Shown one piece after another: positions 1-7,502 of a stretch of DNA of 24,621 nt. The translations under genes were made by a program, and so were the position numbers. The notes under the pieces were generated by a model. The model made no database searches, was not told where the DNA came from, and saw only the letters and a list, made by a program, of their open reading frames with translations. Positions within the stretch are counted from its first letter, which is position 1. Each line of letters starts with the position of its first letter. Source of the stretch: a virus; IMG/VR virus record IMGVR_UViG_3300042350_003189, positions 1 to 24,621 of that record; one strand, written 5' to 3'.

Positions 1-945
1 CACTGGACTGTTCACCCTGAACGTGACCAAGCTTGGAGAGACCAACAAGACATCATTCTTGGCCCAGCACTTGCTGCCCAAGAGTGTGATGGTGACTTCC
101 TTTCATCGGGTAACTCTGTTGTTGACGGTAATATCATCGACTGGTATCAGAAAACGTATATAACAGAACCAAAAGAAAGAAGAGGTGCAGAAGACGCACT
201 TTGGATATGGGATTATCCTGACCCAAATAAATCTTACATGATTTCTGCGGACGTTGCTCGTGGTGATGGAAAAGACTATTCTGCCTTTCATATCATTGAC
301 ATTGAAAACGTAGAGCAAGTTGCGGAGTATCAAGGTAAGTTAGACACCAAATCATTTGGCAATCTTCTTGTATCTCTTGCAACTGAATACAATGATGCCT
401 TACTTGTAGTTGAAAATGCTAATATTGGTTGGGCAGTAATCCAACAAATAATTGACCGTGGTTATCCAAATCTTTACTACACGTATAAAGAAGATGGTTA
501 TACCGACCCATCGGTTCACATACCGAAGGGATATGACCTCAAGGATAAATCACAGATGGTTCCTGGATTTACAAACAGTTCAAAGACAAGACCACTTATC
601 GTTTCGAAGTATGAGATGTATTTCAGAGAAAGAGTGCCAATTATTAAGTCGAATCGTCTTGCAGAAGAAATGTTCGTGTTTATTTGGAACGGTGGTAGAG
701 CAGAAGCCCAAACGGGATATAATGATGACTTAGTAATGTCATTCGCTATCGGAATGTGGGTCAGAGATACTGCTTTGAAACTTCGTCAAGAGGGTTTGAT
801 GAAAACAAAATTGAGTTTGGAATATATGAAAAAGTCAACACAGGTTTATAATCCGGCTATGAGAAACGATATGAAGAAAGATTCTGGCTGGGCAATGGAT
901 GTTGGTGATAATAAACCAAGTGAAGATTTGACGTGGTTAATGTAA
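1..945 (+). CDS. terL: Terminase large subunit (gp17-like), 5'-truncated
   Basis: This is the C-terminal 314 residues of the DNA-packaging motor. The frame is open from the first base of the window, so the N-terminal ATPase domain lies outside it. The visible part is the RNase H-fold headful nuclease. An Asp sits in the motif SADVARGDGKDYSAF (D84, counted from base 1), a Glu in VVENANIG (E138), and a late acidic pair in YNDDLVMSFAIG (D242/D243). These match in order and spacing the three metal-binding acidic residues of T4 gp17 (known for the family). The ATG at 238 lies inside the conserved nuclease core and is not the true start. The gene is followed by a 63-bp gap with a promoter-like octamer and then the portal gene, the usual T4-type order. 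Identification is firm; only completeness is lacking. Confidence 0.93.
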   Translation, partial: HWTVHPERDQAWRDQQDIILGPALAAQECDGDFLSSGNSVVDGNIIDWYQKTYITEPKERRGAEDALWIWDYPDPNKSYMISADVARGDGKDYSAFHIIDIENVEQVAEYQGKLDTKSFGNLLVSLATEYNDALLVVENANIGWAVIQQIIDRGYPNLYYTYKEDGYTDPSVHIPKGYDLKDKSQMVPGFTNSSKTRPLIVSKYEMYFRERVPIIKSNRLAEEMFVFIWNGGRAEAQTGYNDDLVMSFAIGMWVRDTALKLRQEGLMKTKLSLEYMKKSTQVYNPAMRNDMKKDSGWAMDVGDNKPSEDLTWLM

Positions 946-970
946 AAGTGTATTAAAAAATACTTCCGTA

Positions 971-978
971 TATTTATA
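971..978 (+). promoter_or_regulatory. Putative late promoter -10 element before the portal gene
   Basis: TATTTATA lies 31 bp before the portal ATG. It is one of eleven such octamers found in every intergenic gap of 39 bp or more in this window. No -35 element is apparent, as in T4 late promoters. The promoter role is inferred from position and recurrence. Confidence 0.55.
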
Positions 979-1008
979 TGTATGAATTCATAATTAAACA
1001 GGTAACAA

Positions 1009-2895
1009 ATGGCACAAAAATCATTATTTGACCGACTTAAAACACTTTTCTCAACAAACGTTGTTGTGAGAAACGTCGGTGGTAAGAAATTAAAAGTAAT
1101 CGATACTGCTCGTTATCAAGCCGATGGTAATCCACACACATCAAAAGTAATTGATAGATACGGTAGGTTACATGGAACTCGCGGAACTCCTATCTCCGTT
1201 TACAATCAGTATAACTCATTCTCTGCAACAAAGATTGACCTTTACACAGACTATGAGGCAATGGACACTGATGCCATCATTTGTTCTGCACTTGACATTT
1301 ATGCAGATGAATCAACACTGAAAAATGATACTGGTGATGTTCTTACAATCAAAACGGATAATGATAACATTCGTAAAATTCTTCATAATTTGTTCTATGA
1401 TGTTTTGAATGTTGAATATAATCTATGGCCGTGGATTCGTAATCTTTGTAAGTATGGTGACAATTATCTTTACCTCGATGTAAAAGAAGGTCTTGGTGTT
1501 ACAAACGTTGTTCCACTTTCACCGTATGAAATGCAACGTGATGAAGGAACAGACCCCGAACACATCTATATGACCAAGTTTATTTACGAAGGTCCACTTG
1601 GTAAAGGTGAATTTCAGAATTATGAAATTGCTCACTTCCGTCTTTTGGGTGATACAAACTTCTTACCGTATGGTAAGTCAATGTTGGAAGGTGCTCGTAA
1701 ACTTTACAAGCAACTTGTTCTCATGGAAGATGCGATGTTGATTCACCGTATCATGAGAGCTCCTGAAAAGCGTATCTTTAAGATTGATATTGGTAACATC
1801 CCACCAGCGGAAGTTGACCAGTATATGCAAAACATCATGAATCAAATGAAGAAAACACCTGTGGTAAATGAACAAACAGGACAGTACAATCTTCGTTATA
1901 ATATGCAAAACATCTTGGAAGACTTCTATCTTCCTGTTCGTGGTGGTCAAGCTGGAACTGCAATCGAAACACTACCTGGACTTCAATATCAAGCAATCGA
2001 AGACGTTGAATATCTGAAGGGTAAGATATTTGCTGCTCTCAAGGTTCCAAAGGCATATCTTGGATTTGATGAATCTCTTGAGGGTAAGGCAACTCTTGCC
2101 ACACTTGATATTCGATTTGCAAGAACAATCGAACGTATTCAACGTATTGTTGTTTCTGAGTTAACAAAGATTGCGATTGTACACCTTTATTCACAGGGTT
2201 ATGAAAATGCAGACCTTGTTAATTTTGAAATATCTCTTACCGGCCCATCTATCATTTATGAGCAAGAGAAGATTGCTCTGATGAAAGAAAAGGTAGACCT
2301 TGCTGGTTCACTCATCGAAAAGAAATTACTTTCCATGAACTACATCTATTCAAATATCTTCAATCTATCAGAAGATGAAGCAGAATTTGAAAAGAATCAA
2401 ATCATCGAAGATATTAAACTTCAATTCCGCCAAAAGCAAATTGAAAGCGAAGGTAATGACCCAGCAATCACGAAGGAATCCTTCGGTACTCCACACGACT
2501 TGGCTACTATGAATATTTTTGGTGGTAAAAATGTCAGACAAATAAATGACATTGAAGTACCAGACGGAGGATGGCCGGGTGCAGGCAGACCACCTGAACA
2601 TCGTTCAACATATGGAACAGATGCTAGTTCTTTTGGTAGAGACCCACTTGGTAAAAAAGATATTAGTAAAACTCTTAATGTTAATAGGTCGCCGAAACAT
2701 AATTATAAAGGTGGGTCACCGTTGACAACAGAAGGTCAGGAATTATCAAAAGAATTTTCAAACTTGTTAGACAGTATGTCTGGAATGAAAATGAAAACGA
2801 AATCTATTATTTCTGAAAGTTTGAAGCCATCTGCACAAAATGAAAATAATGAGCCAAATCTTTTAGATGAGTCGAATTTATTGGAAGAAATGTAA
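1009..2895 (+). CDS. gp20: Portal vertex protein (gp20-like)
   Basis: This 628-residue protein would form the dodecameric portal at the head vertex, the channel through which terminase pumps DNA and to which the neck attaches. Recognisable T4 gp20-type stretches include LYTDYEAMDTDAIICSALD (about residues 78-96), the APEKRIFKIDIGN segment (about 250-262), and the core around LKVPKAYLGFDE and GKATLATLDIRFARTIERIQ (about 345-385), which is typical of T4-like portals. T4 gp20 is about 524 residues. The extra length is a Gly/Pro/Asn/Ser-rich polar tail from about residue 505, containing GGWPGAGRPPEH, which looks disordered. The ATG at 1009 follows an AGGT Shine-Dalgarno at 1000-1003. It is probably its own transcription unit, with promoter octamers before and after it. 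Confidence 0.93.
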   Translation: MAQKSLFDRLKTLFSTNVVVRNVGGKKLKVIDTARYQADGNPHTSKVIDRYGRLHGTRGTPISVYNQYNSFSATKIDLYTDYEAMDTDAIICSALDIYADESTLKNDTGDVLTIKTDNDNIRKILHNLFYDVLNVEYNLWPWIRNLCKYGDNYLYLDVKEGLGVTNVVPLSPYEMQRDEGTDPEHIYMTKFIYEGPLGKGEFQNYEIAHFRLLGDTNFLPYGKSMLEGARKLYKQLVLMEDAMLIHRIMRAPEKRIFKIDIGNIPPAEVDQYMQNIMNQMKKTPVVNEQTGQYNLRYNMQNILEDFYLPVRGGQAGTAIETLPGLQYQAIEDVEYLKGKIFAALKVPKAYLGFDESLEGKATLATLDIRFARTIERIQRIVVSELTKIAIVHLYSQGYENADLVNFEISLTGPSIIYEQEKIALMKEKVDLAGSLIEKKLLSMNYIYSNIFNLSEDEAEFEKNQIIEDIKLQFRQKQIESEGNDPAITKESFGTPHDLATMNIFGGKNVRQINDIEVPDGGWPGAGRPPEHRSTYGTDASSFGRDPLGKKDISKTLNVNRSPKHNYKGGSPLTTEGQELSKEFSNLLDSMSGMKMKTKSIISESLKPSAQNENNEPNLLDESNLLEEM

Positions 2896-2904
2896 TTACG
2901 GATA

Positions 2905-2914
2905 TATTTATTTA
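2905..2914 (+). promoter_or_regulatory. Putative late promoter element before the head operon
   Basis: TATTTATTTA is the only such octamer upstream of the eight closely packed genes from 2944 to 7474. It lies about 30 bp before the first ATG. The role is inferred from the recurring motif. Confidence 0.5.
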
Positions 2915-2943
2915 ATGAACATAATACTCATGGGTAAACATAA

Positions 2944-3774
2944 ATGAAGAAGGTTAAACACTCAAAATTTAAAAATACTGGTATGTTATTTGAGCTTTTA
3001 GCAAGACAGATAACATCGGACATCATATCTACAAACGAGTCCGTAGCCACAAATATTCTCAAGAAGTTCTTTGGTAAAAATAGTGAACTTTTAAAGGAGT
3101 ATGGTCTTTATAAAACATTGTGTGATGAAAAATTTTCTTCGGATTCAAAGGCAACAATGCTCATCGAAGCAGTATTGAAGGCAAGAAAGAAATTGGATAA
3201 AACGAAATTGAGAGAAGAAAAATATCAATTGATTAAATCGATTAATGAAAATTTCAATATCAATTCATTCTTTCAAACGAAAGTTGGGAATTACAAACTT
3301 CTTGCTTCTATTTACAAAATCTTTGAATATAGTGAGATAGAAAATCCAACGGAAATAACACGTTCAAAGATAACGATTATCGAAAATATGACATCGGAAA
3401 ATCGTAGTAGATTAACAGAAGATGTTGCTGGTATTAGAAACGAGCCAAAAGAAATTCGTTTATTATCATATAAGATACTCGTCGAGAAGTTCAATCAGAA
3501 ATATGGTGAACTCTCCCAAGAACAAAAAGCAGTTCTTCGTGAATATATCGGAAACGTAAGTAATACGAATAATTTAAAAGAGTTCTTGAAGACAGAAGCT
3601 ATTAGAGTTCAAGATGTCTTAACGAAAAAAGTAAAGAACGTTAAAGACAAATCTTTGAAGATAAAATTGGCAGAGGTTATTAATCTTCTTAATGAATATA
3701 AGACGATAAAGAACGTAGAAGAAAATCACGTATCTGCTCTATTAAGATATTATAGTTTAATTGACGATTTATAA
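2944..3774 (+). CDS. Conserved phage protein of unknown function (276 aa)
   Basis: A lysine-rich, mostly alpha-helical protein beginning MKKVKHSKFKNTGMLFELLAR. It has no signal peptide, no membrane segment and no catalytic motif that I can see. From memory, similar proteins sit between the portal and prohead protease genes of marine T4-like phages, so it appears to be a conserved member of the head module, but I cannot give it a function. In T4 this interval holds the prohead core genes 67 and 68, so a core or assembly role is possible on position alone. The N-terminal LLARQ and central KARKKLDKTKLREEKYQLI stretches suggest helical packing. The next gene starts 12 bp downstream behind a GGAG, so the two are translated from one message. 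Confidence 0.8.
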   Translation: MKKVKHSKFKNTGMLFELLARQITSDIISTNESVATNILKKFFGKNSELLKEYGLYKTLCDEKFSSDSKATMLIEAVLKARKKLDKTKLREEKYQLIKSINENFNINSFFQTKVGNYKLLASIYKIFEYSEIENPTEITRSKITIIENMTSENRSRLTEDVAGIRNEPKEIRLLSYKILVEKFNQKYGELSQEQKAVLREYIGNVSNTNNLKEFLKTEAIRVQDVLTKKVKNVKDKSLKIKLAEVINLLNEYKTIKNVEENHVSALLRYYSLIDDL

Positions 3775-3786
3775 GTGGAGTAAATA

Positions 3787-4107
3787 ATGCCAGATGTAAA
3801 TGAAATACATCCGTATAACTATGGTTCAAACCAAGCATCGGACTTCGAAAGAAAAGGACACCCAGGAAAATTTTTATTCTCGATTACTTGTACTTCCGGT
3901 ACAACTAATTTTACTGGCTCCAATTATGGCGTTGGTGGGGTAATTGTCCCTGCTGGAACAATCGGAACAGCTTCACTTTCAGCCGGCGGTGTGATACCAC
4001 TTTCGATTCTTACTGGTAGTATCGGTGTAGTTGAACTTTCACTTTCAAGTGTTAAAGTTGATTCTGGAACAGTATATGCTTTAATTCGTAATCAAATGAT
4101 TAGGTAA
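3787..4107 (+). CDS. Small beta-rich protein of unknown function (106 aa)
   Basis: Not recognised. After a polar N-terminus (MPDVNEIHPYNYGSNQASDF), residues 28-106 are Gly/Ser/Thr/Val-rich with alternating hydrophobic residues, as in a small beta-sandwich. The segment FSITCTSGTTNF is followed by several near-repeats built on G-x-I/V and SLS. The start has a clear GGAG (3777-3780) at normal spacing. The gene ends five bases before the next start, in a translationally coupled head-gene cluster. The composition would suit a small structural or head-decoration protein, but that is inference from composition and neighbours only. Confidence 0.72.
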   Translation: MPDVNEIHPYNYGSNQASDFERKGHPGKFLFSITCTSGTTNFTGSNYGVGGVIVPAGTIGTASLSAGGVIPLSILTGSIGVVELSLSSVKVDSGTVYALIRNQMIR

Positions 4108-4111
4108 TCAT

Positions 4112-4609
4112 ATGAACATAAAAGAATTCATACAGAAACTTAAAGAATCCGAAGATTATAAAAAGTTTAAAGGCGAAATGTCTGAAATGAGTGTGACAGG
4201 TGCCGTTGCTGGTTATGATACTCCAAAAGCATTTGCACCTTCTGAAAAGGAATTTGAGGCTCATAGTAAAGAAACAGCCGAAGTTTATGGATATACAGTT
4301 GTACCTAAACAGAAAAAGAAAAATTTCGAATCAACATATGTCCAAGCAATAAAGTCATTGACAGAGGCATCATACAAATCATATAAGACAGATGAAACAC
4401 GCACTGTTAACGCAAAAATTAATCAGTCAATTAAAGAAATAAACCGTGCGATTTATGAAATTGAACGTGTTGTTAATCATGCTTCGAGATTAAAAACAGA
4501 AATGGCAGTTGACCAACGTACTCTTTGGTCATCTTCACATTCACGTCTTCATAAAATTGGTGAACGTTTAAATAGAATTGGTAAAAAAATAAACGAATTA
4601 GGTGCTTAA
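4112..4609 (+). CDS. Putative prohead core / internal protein (165 aa)
   Basis: A basic, helical protein directly upstream of the prohead protease, the position held by core protein gene 68 in T4. The N-terminus MNIKEFIQKLKESED is a short amphipathic helix ending in L-K-E. It resembles the T4 capsid-targeting peptide, in which hydrophobic-x-Glu is the gp21 cleavage site (family knowledge). A polar region VTGAVAGYDTPKAF (about residues 29-42), of a kind I associate with small proteins of T4-like phages, follows. Residues 85-165 are a predicted long basic helix or coiled coil (KINQSIKEINRAIYEIERVV and RLHKIGERLNRIGKKI). Translation is coupled: its stop lies one base before the protease ATG. The function is inferred from position; no homologue is identified with certainty. 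Confidence 0.7.
   Translation: MNIKEFIQKLKESEDYKKFKGEMSEMSVTGAVAGYDTPKAFAPSEKEFEAHSKETAEVYGYTVVPKQKKKNFESTYVQAIKSLTEASYKSYKTDETRTVNAKINQSIKEINRAIYEIERVVNHASRLKTEMAVDQRTLWSSSHSRLHKIGERLNRIGKKINELGA
4600..4604 (+). promoter_or_regulatory. Shine-Dalgarno fixing the protease start at ATG 4611
   Basis: AGGTG lies six bases before the ATG at 4611. An in-frame GTG at 4602 falls inside this Shine-Dalgarno and has no ribosome site of its own, so the ATG is preferred. Confidence 0.6.
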
Positions 4610-4610
4610 A

Positions 4611-5285
4611 ATGAAACAATTACTCATAGATACAATACTTTTTAACGTTGACCCAAAACAACTAAACGAGTCTTCACGGGAAAACAATGGAAAGGTTATT
4701 GTAACTGGTGTTTTACAAAGAGCGGAAGCTAAAAATCAAAATGGTCGTGTTTATCCAAAACAAATTTTGATGCGTGAAGTTACAAAGTATCAAAATAATC
4801 AAGTAAAAGAAAACAGAGCTCTCGGTGAACTTGACCACCCAGATTCATCAGTTGTAAACCTCCGTAACGTTTCACATAATGTGTTGGAATGTTATTGGAA
4901 GGGAAATGATGTTATGGGTAAAGTTGAGATTTTACCAACACCATCGGGTAACATTCTTAAAAACCTTCTTCAAGCCGGTATTCGTCTTGGTATCTCATCA
5001 AGAGGACTTGGTTCGGTAAAAGAGATAAATGAAAACACAGTAGAAGTTCAAGATGATTTTGAATTAATTGGATGGGATTTTGTTTCGAATCCATCAACAC
5101 AAGGTGCATTTATGTACCCAGCCGGTGGTGGTGAAGTTGTTGGTGAGGGTCTTATCAAAGAAGGTGTCAGTATGAACACTATTAAAAAAATTGACCCAAA
5201 AATCAAACGTATAAACGAGAATATAACAAATATCATCTGTGAAATTGGTAATGTATGTGAATGTATATTCGATGGAGATAAATAA
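4611..5285 (+). CDS. gp21: Prohead core maturation protease (gp21-like)
   Basis: A serine protease of the herpesvirus-assemblin-like fold used by T4-type phages. It sits in the prohead core and, once activated, cleaves scaffold, capsid and internal proteins after (I/L)-x-Glu. The 224-residue protein (T4 gp21 is 212) carries the expected signatures. These are VTGVLQRAEAKNQNGRVYP (residues 31-49), His76 in GELDHPDSS, and S129/S130 in LGISSRGLGSV. The next conserved block, WDFVSNPST (about 155-163), holds D156. His76 and one of the two serines are the probable catalytic pair. The start at 4611 is chosen for its AGGTG Shine-Dalgarno. The stop overlaps the next start as TAATG. The potential substrates gp22, gp23 and the N-terminal peptides of neighbouring proteins are encoded nearby. 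Confidence 0.9.
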   Translation: MKQLLIDTILFNVDPKQLNESSRENNGKVIVTGVLQRAEAKNQNGRVYPKQILMREVTKYQNNQVKENRALGELDHPDSSVVNLRNVSHNVLECYWKGNDVMGKVEILPTPSGNILKNLLQAGIRLGISSRGLGSVKEINENTVEVQDDFELIGWDFVSNPSTQGAFMYPAGGGEVVGEGLIKEGVSMNTIKKIDPKIKRINENITNIICEIGNVCECIFDGDK

Positions 5286-5902
5286 TGCCAGCAGTATCGC
5301 AACAACAGCAAAAAATTATGGGACTTGCTCTTGCTTATAAGAGAGGTCAAGTTCCTGCATCAAAAGTTAGTGCTCAAGTAAAGCAAATTGCAAAATCGAT
5401 GACTGAAAAAGAACTTGAAAAATATGCCGGCACAGAACACAAAGGTCTTCCAAAGAAGGTCGGTGAAAACAAGAAAGCCATGACTGAACTTAAAAAGATG
5501 ATTGCAAAGGCAGTAAACGAAGTTATCAAAGAAGGTATTTCACAAGACCCACCAAAAGACCCGATTCTAACACCAGAACAAAAGAAGAGATATATTGAAT
5601 CGATTGCAAAATTCAATGAGTATGGTGATTCGATTTATCGTGGTGGTGATTTGAAAAAAGTTTACAAGGAAATTAAAGAAGCAGTTTCTTTTGCTTCAAA
5701 AAACATAGTCGAAGAATCAGGTGATTGGTTTGACCAAGTAACTCTCGGAAGACATTCTAAAAAACTATCAGAATCCCTTAAAATATTTGAAAAGACGATA
5801 ACAGAGGCAATTAAATTACAACAACGTCTTGAATCGGTATATGAAGATATGGGACAAACTCTGAACAAGTATTACGAAATCAAAGATATTAAAAAGAAAT
5901 AA
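5285..5902 (+). CDS. DUF3008-like protein with helical C-terminal extension
   Basis: The first 60 or so residues match the short DUF3008 pattern from memory: MPAVSQQQQKIMGLALAYKR at the start, a basic helix, then SMTEKELEKYAGTEHKGLPK (about residues 38-57). That family is usually a stand-alone polypeptide of about 60-70 residues common in phages, and its function is unknown. Here it is followed by some 145 more residues of charged helix with a P-rich linker (SQDPPKDPILTPEQ, about 85-98) and a coiled-coil-like end. The start overlaps the stop of the protease (TAATG), and the Shine-Dalgarno TGGAGAT lies inside the protease end, so the two are coupled. A head or core role is suggested only by the neighbours. 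Confidence 0.75.
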   Translation: MPAVSQQQQKIMGLALAYKRGQVPASKVSAQVKQIAKSMTEKELEKYAGTEHKGLPKKVGENKKAMTELKKMIAKAVNEVIKEGISQDPPKDPILTPEQKKRYIESIAKFNEYGDSIYRGGDLKKVYKEIKEAVSFASKNIVEESGDWFDQVTLGRHSKKLSESLKIFEKTITEAIKLQQRLESVYEDMGQTLNKYYEIKDIKKK

Positions 5903-5917
5903 AAAAGGAAAAAGGTT

Positions 5918-6145
5918 ATGGGTGATTATTACAGTGCTAATCCAAAGACGGCACACGTCAAGGTTAAAGGAAATGGAATGAATATCGACCTTATGTTAAA
6001 GATATTCAAAAGAAAGGTGAAGGAAAGTGGTATTCTCGAAGAGTATAAGAGTAGAACAGAATACATCAAACCTTCTGAAAAAAAGAAAGATAAACGAAAC
6101 GCCTCTCGGAAGAGACAAAGAAAGCTTGACCGAGAACAAGAATAA
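5918..6145 (+). CDS. rpsU: Phage-encoded small-subunit ribosomal protein bS21
   Basis: A 75-residue, very basic protein. Residues 14-75 follow bS21 from end to end: VKVKGNGMNIDLMLKIFKRK lines up with the E. coli start IKV...DVALRRFKRS, then SGILEEYKSRTEYIKPSEKK with [20 protein letters not shown]. The C-terminus is a Lys/Arg-rich helix (RNASRKRQRKLDRE). bS21 binds the 30S platform near the 3' end of 16S rRNA and assists mRNA initiation. Viral copies are known from large phages and some marine phages and are thought to bias host ribosomes. The first 12 or so residues (MGDYYSANPKTA) are an extension. It lies 15 bp after the previous stop, behind an AAGG-type Shine-Dalgarno, inside the late head operon, which is an unexpected place for a translation factor. 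Confidence 0.88.
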   Translation: MGDYYSANPKTAHVKVKGNGMNIDLMLKIFKRKVKESGILEEYKSRTEYIKPSEKKKDKRNASRKRQRKLDREQE

Positions 6146-6159
6146 CTAACTCGGTTAAT

Positions 6160-7308
6160 ATGATACGACTAAAAAACATACTACTGGAAGAACCAAAATC
6201 GCCAAGTGAAGACCCCGATAAAATGCTTGTGAAGAACAAGGAAAGCGGGAAGTCGTATTATATTAGTAAAGCAAGTTTCGACCCTTCGATTCACGAAAAA
6301 CCAGAAGAAAAAAAGAAAAAGAAAAAAGAAGAACCTTCCACACCTAAAAAAGAAAAAGGTGGTGGTGGTGGTTTAATGGATAAATTAAAGGCCGAGAAGG
6401 AAAAATCTTCATCTGGTGAAGAAGAAGAAAAGCCGGAAGAGAAAAAAGAAACACCGTCTCAAAAGTTAGAAAAGAAACTCGGTTCTTTTGTCTTTGTTGA
6501 TGAAAAAGAAAAAGAGGAAATTGCCGACGATGCTCGGAGTATGAGACCCGACCTCAAAGAAAAACTATTGAAATTCGATTTCACATCATTTTTCAGAGAG
6601 TATGATTCTTTAATGGACACACTCGGTGACCAACAGGATAAGAAAGATAACGAAGGTGCAAAAGAAACTGTTATCGCAATAAGAAAAGCTGCTAAGAGGA
6701 TTCAAGGTGTTGCCATTGCAAAATTGGCAGCACTTTCTACATTCAAAAATGACCCCGAAGTAATAACTGCTTCAAAATATTATCATAATGATTCTACAAG
6801 TATAAATGAATTCTTACGCCAAGGTGGTGAAATAAATTGGTCTTTGGAGGATTTGAAGAAGACATTAGATACACCAAATGCAAAAGAAAAATTTCCACTA
6901 AAATATAAGATGTATAATGTCCTAACTTTGGATAATCATTTTAAAACAGATGGTGCTAAACTACAAAACGATACTGTTGTTTATCGTGGTGTAAAGGATG
7001 ATATTTTGAAAAAATTTGTTGAATCTGGTGAGTGGGTTGATAATGGATTTGTTTCAACTTCACTTAATCCACTTATTGCCGAAGATTTTACAGATAGAAA
7101 TTTGACAACGGGTAACAGAAAAGCAAGAACACCGATATTCAAAATAAACTTAAAACGAGGAAACCCCGTACTTATGTTACCTTGTTCAGAAGATGAATTT
7201 TGTATTGAATCAGAAATAACACTTCCTCGTGGTTGTAAATTTACAATAACGGGTAAAGACGAAGAAAAGAACATTTACGATATATCAGTGGAGTTTCCAA
7301 ATGCCTGA
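6160..7308 (+). CDS. Alt/ModA-like mono-ADP-ribosyltransferase
   Basis: This 382-residue protein carries the complete R-S-E signature of arginine-type ADP-ribosyltransferases. R276 is in VVYRGV. The STS motif (S299-T300-S301) is in GFVSTSLNP. The E-x-E pair (E350, E352) is in CIESEITLPRG. T4 Alt has the closely similar FVSTSLYP and MEVILPRG (known). T4 Alt, ModA and ModB use NAD+ to modify host RNA polymerase and translation proteins. Residues 1-11, MIRLKNILLEE, look like a capsid-targeting peptide. Residues 45-105 are a Lys/Glu-rich low-complexity linker with a Gly5 run, and 105-240 form a helical region. No Shine-Dalgarno is visible before the ATG, which lies 14 bp after bS21. The setting among head genes suggests it is packaged and injected, as Alt is; that part is inference. 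Catalysis is well supported, target unknown. Confidence 0.88.
   Translation: MIRLKNILLEEPKSPSEDPDKMLVKNKESGKSYYISKASFDPSIHEKPEEKKKKKKEEPSTPKKEKGGGGGLMDKLKAEKEKSSSGEEEEKPEEKKETPSQKLEKKLGSFVFVDEKEKEEIADDARSMRPDLKEKLLKFDFTSFFREYDSLMDTLGDQQDKKDNEGAKETVIAIRKAAKRIQGVAIAKLAALSTFKNDPEVITASKYYHNDSTSINEFLRQGGEINWSLEDLKKTLDTPNAKEKFPLKYKMYNVLTLDNHFKTDGAKLQNDTVVYRGVKDDILKKFVESGEWVDNGFVSTSLNPLIAEDFTDRNLTTGNRKARTPIFKINLKRGNPVLMLPCSEDEFCIESEITLPRGCKFTITGKDEEKNIYDISVEFPNA
6292..6474 (+). repeat. Lys/Glu low-complexity linker in the ADP-ribosyltransferase
   Basis: An A/G-rich stretch encoding runs of Lys, Glu and Pro plus a five-glycine run (GGTGGTGGTGGTGG near 6360). It separates the N-terminal peptide from the rest of the enzyme and is probably disordered. 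Confidence 0.7.
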
Positions 7309-7474
7309 TAACAAACAAGAAGAAAAACCAAAACGTGTAGAAAGATTCATCTATTCAGAAGATGATGTTAATCACATTTTTAAGTTGGGAAAAACTGGTG
7401 GTGTATTTGATAAAGAAAAATCAAATATTTTACTAAAAAACTTAGTTCCAACCACAAAAAAATCGAATAAATAA
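7301..7474 (+). CDS. Small unknown protein (57 aa)
   Basis: A short ORF overlapping the last eight bases of the ADP-ribosyltransferase gene. It has a good GGAG Shine-Dalgarno (7290-7293) before its ATG. The protein is polar: MPDNKQEEKPKRVERFIYSE, then DDVNHIFKLGKTGGVFDKEK and a short basic tail. The overlap, the ribosome site and the position as last gene of the operon argue that it is real. I do not recognise it. It could be a small partner of the enzyme upstream, but nothing in the sequence shows that. Confidence 0.6.
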   Translation: MPDNKQEEKPKRVERFIYSEDDVNHIFKLGKTGGVFDKEKSNILLKNLVPTTKKSNK

Positions 7475-7486
7475 TTCTGTTACTTA

Positions 7487-7498
7487 TATTTATTTATA
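7487..7498 (+). promoter_or_regulatory. Putative late promoter for scaffold and capsid genes
   Basis: TATTTATTTATA holds two overlapping copies of the recurring octamer. It is the only such motif before gp22 and gp23, because the gp22-gp23 gap has none. It is followed at once by a hairpin and an unusually long leader. Confidence 0.58.
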
Positions 7499-7502
7499 CA
7501 AT

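Noticed and set aside
950-963. Small hairpin (GTATT/AATAC) after the terminase gene
   Set aside because: Five A/T-rich pairs and no T run; too weak to call a terminator.
4602-4610. GTG start for the prohead protease
   Set aside because: It overlaps the Shine-Dalgarno of ATG 4611 and has none of its own.
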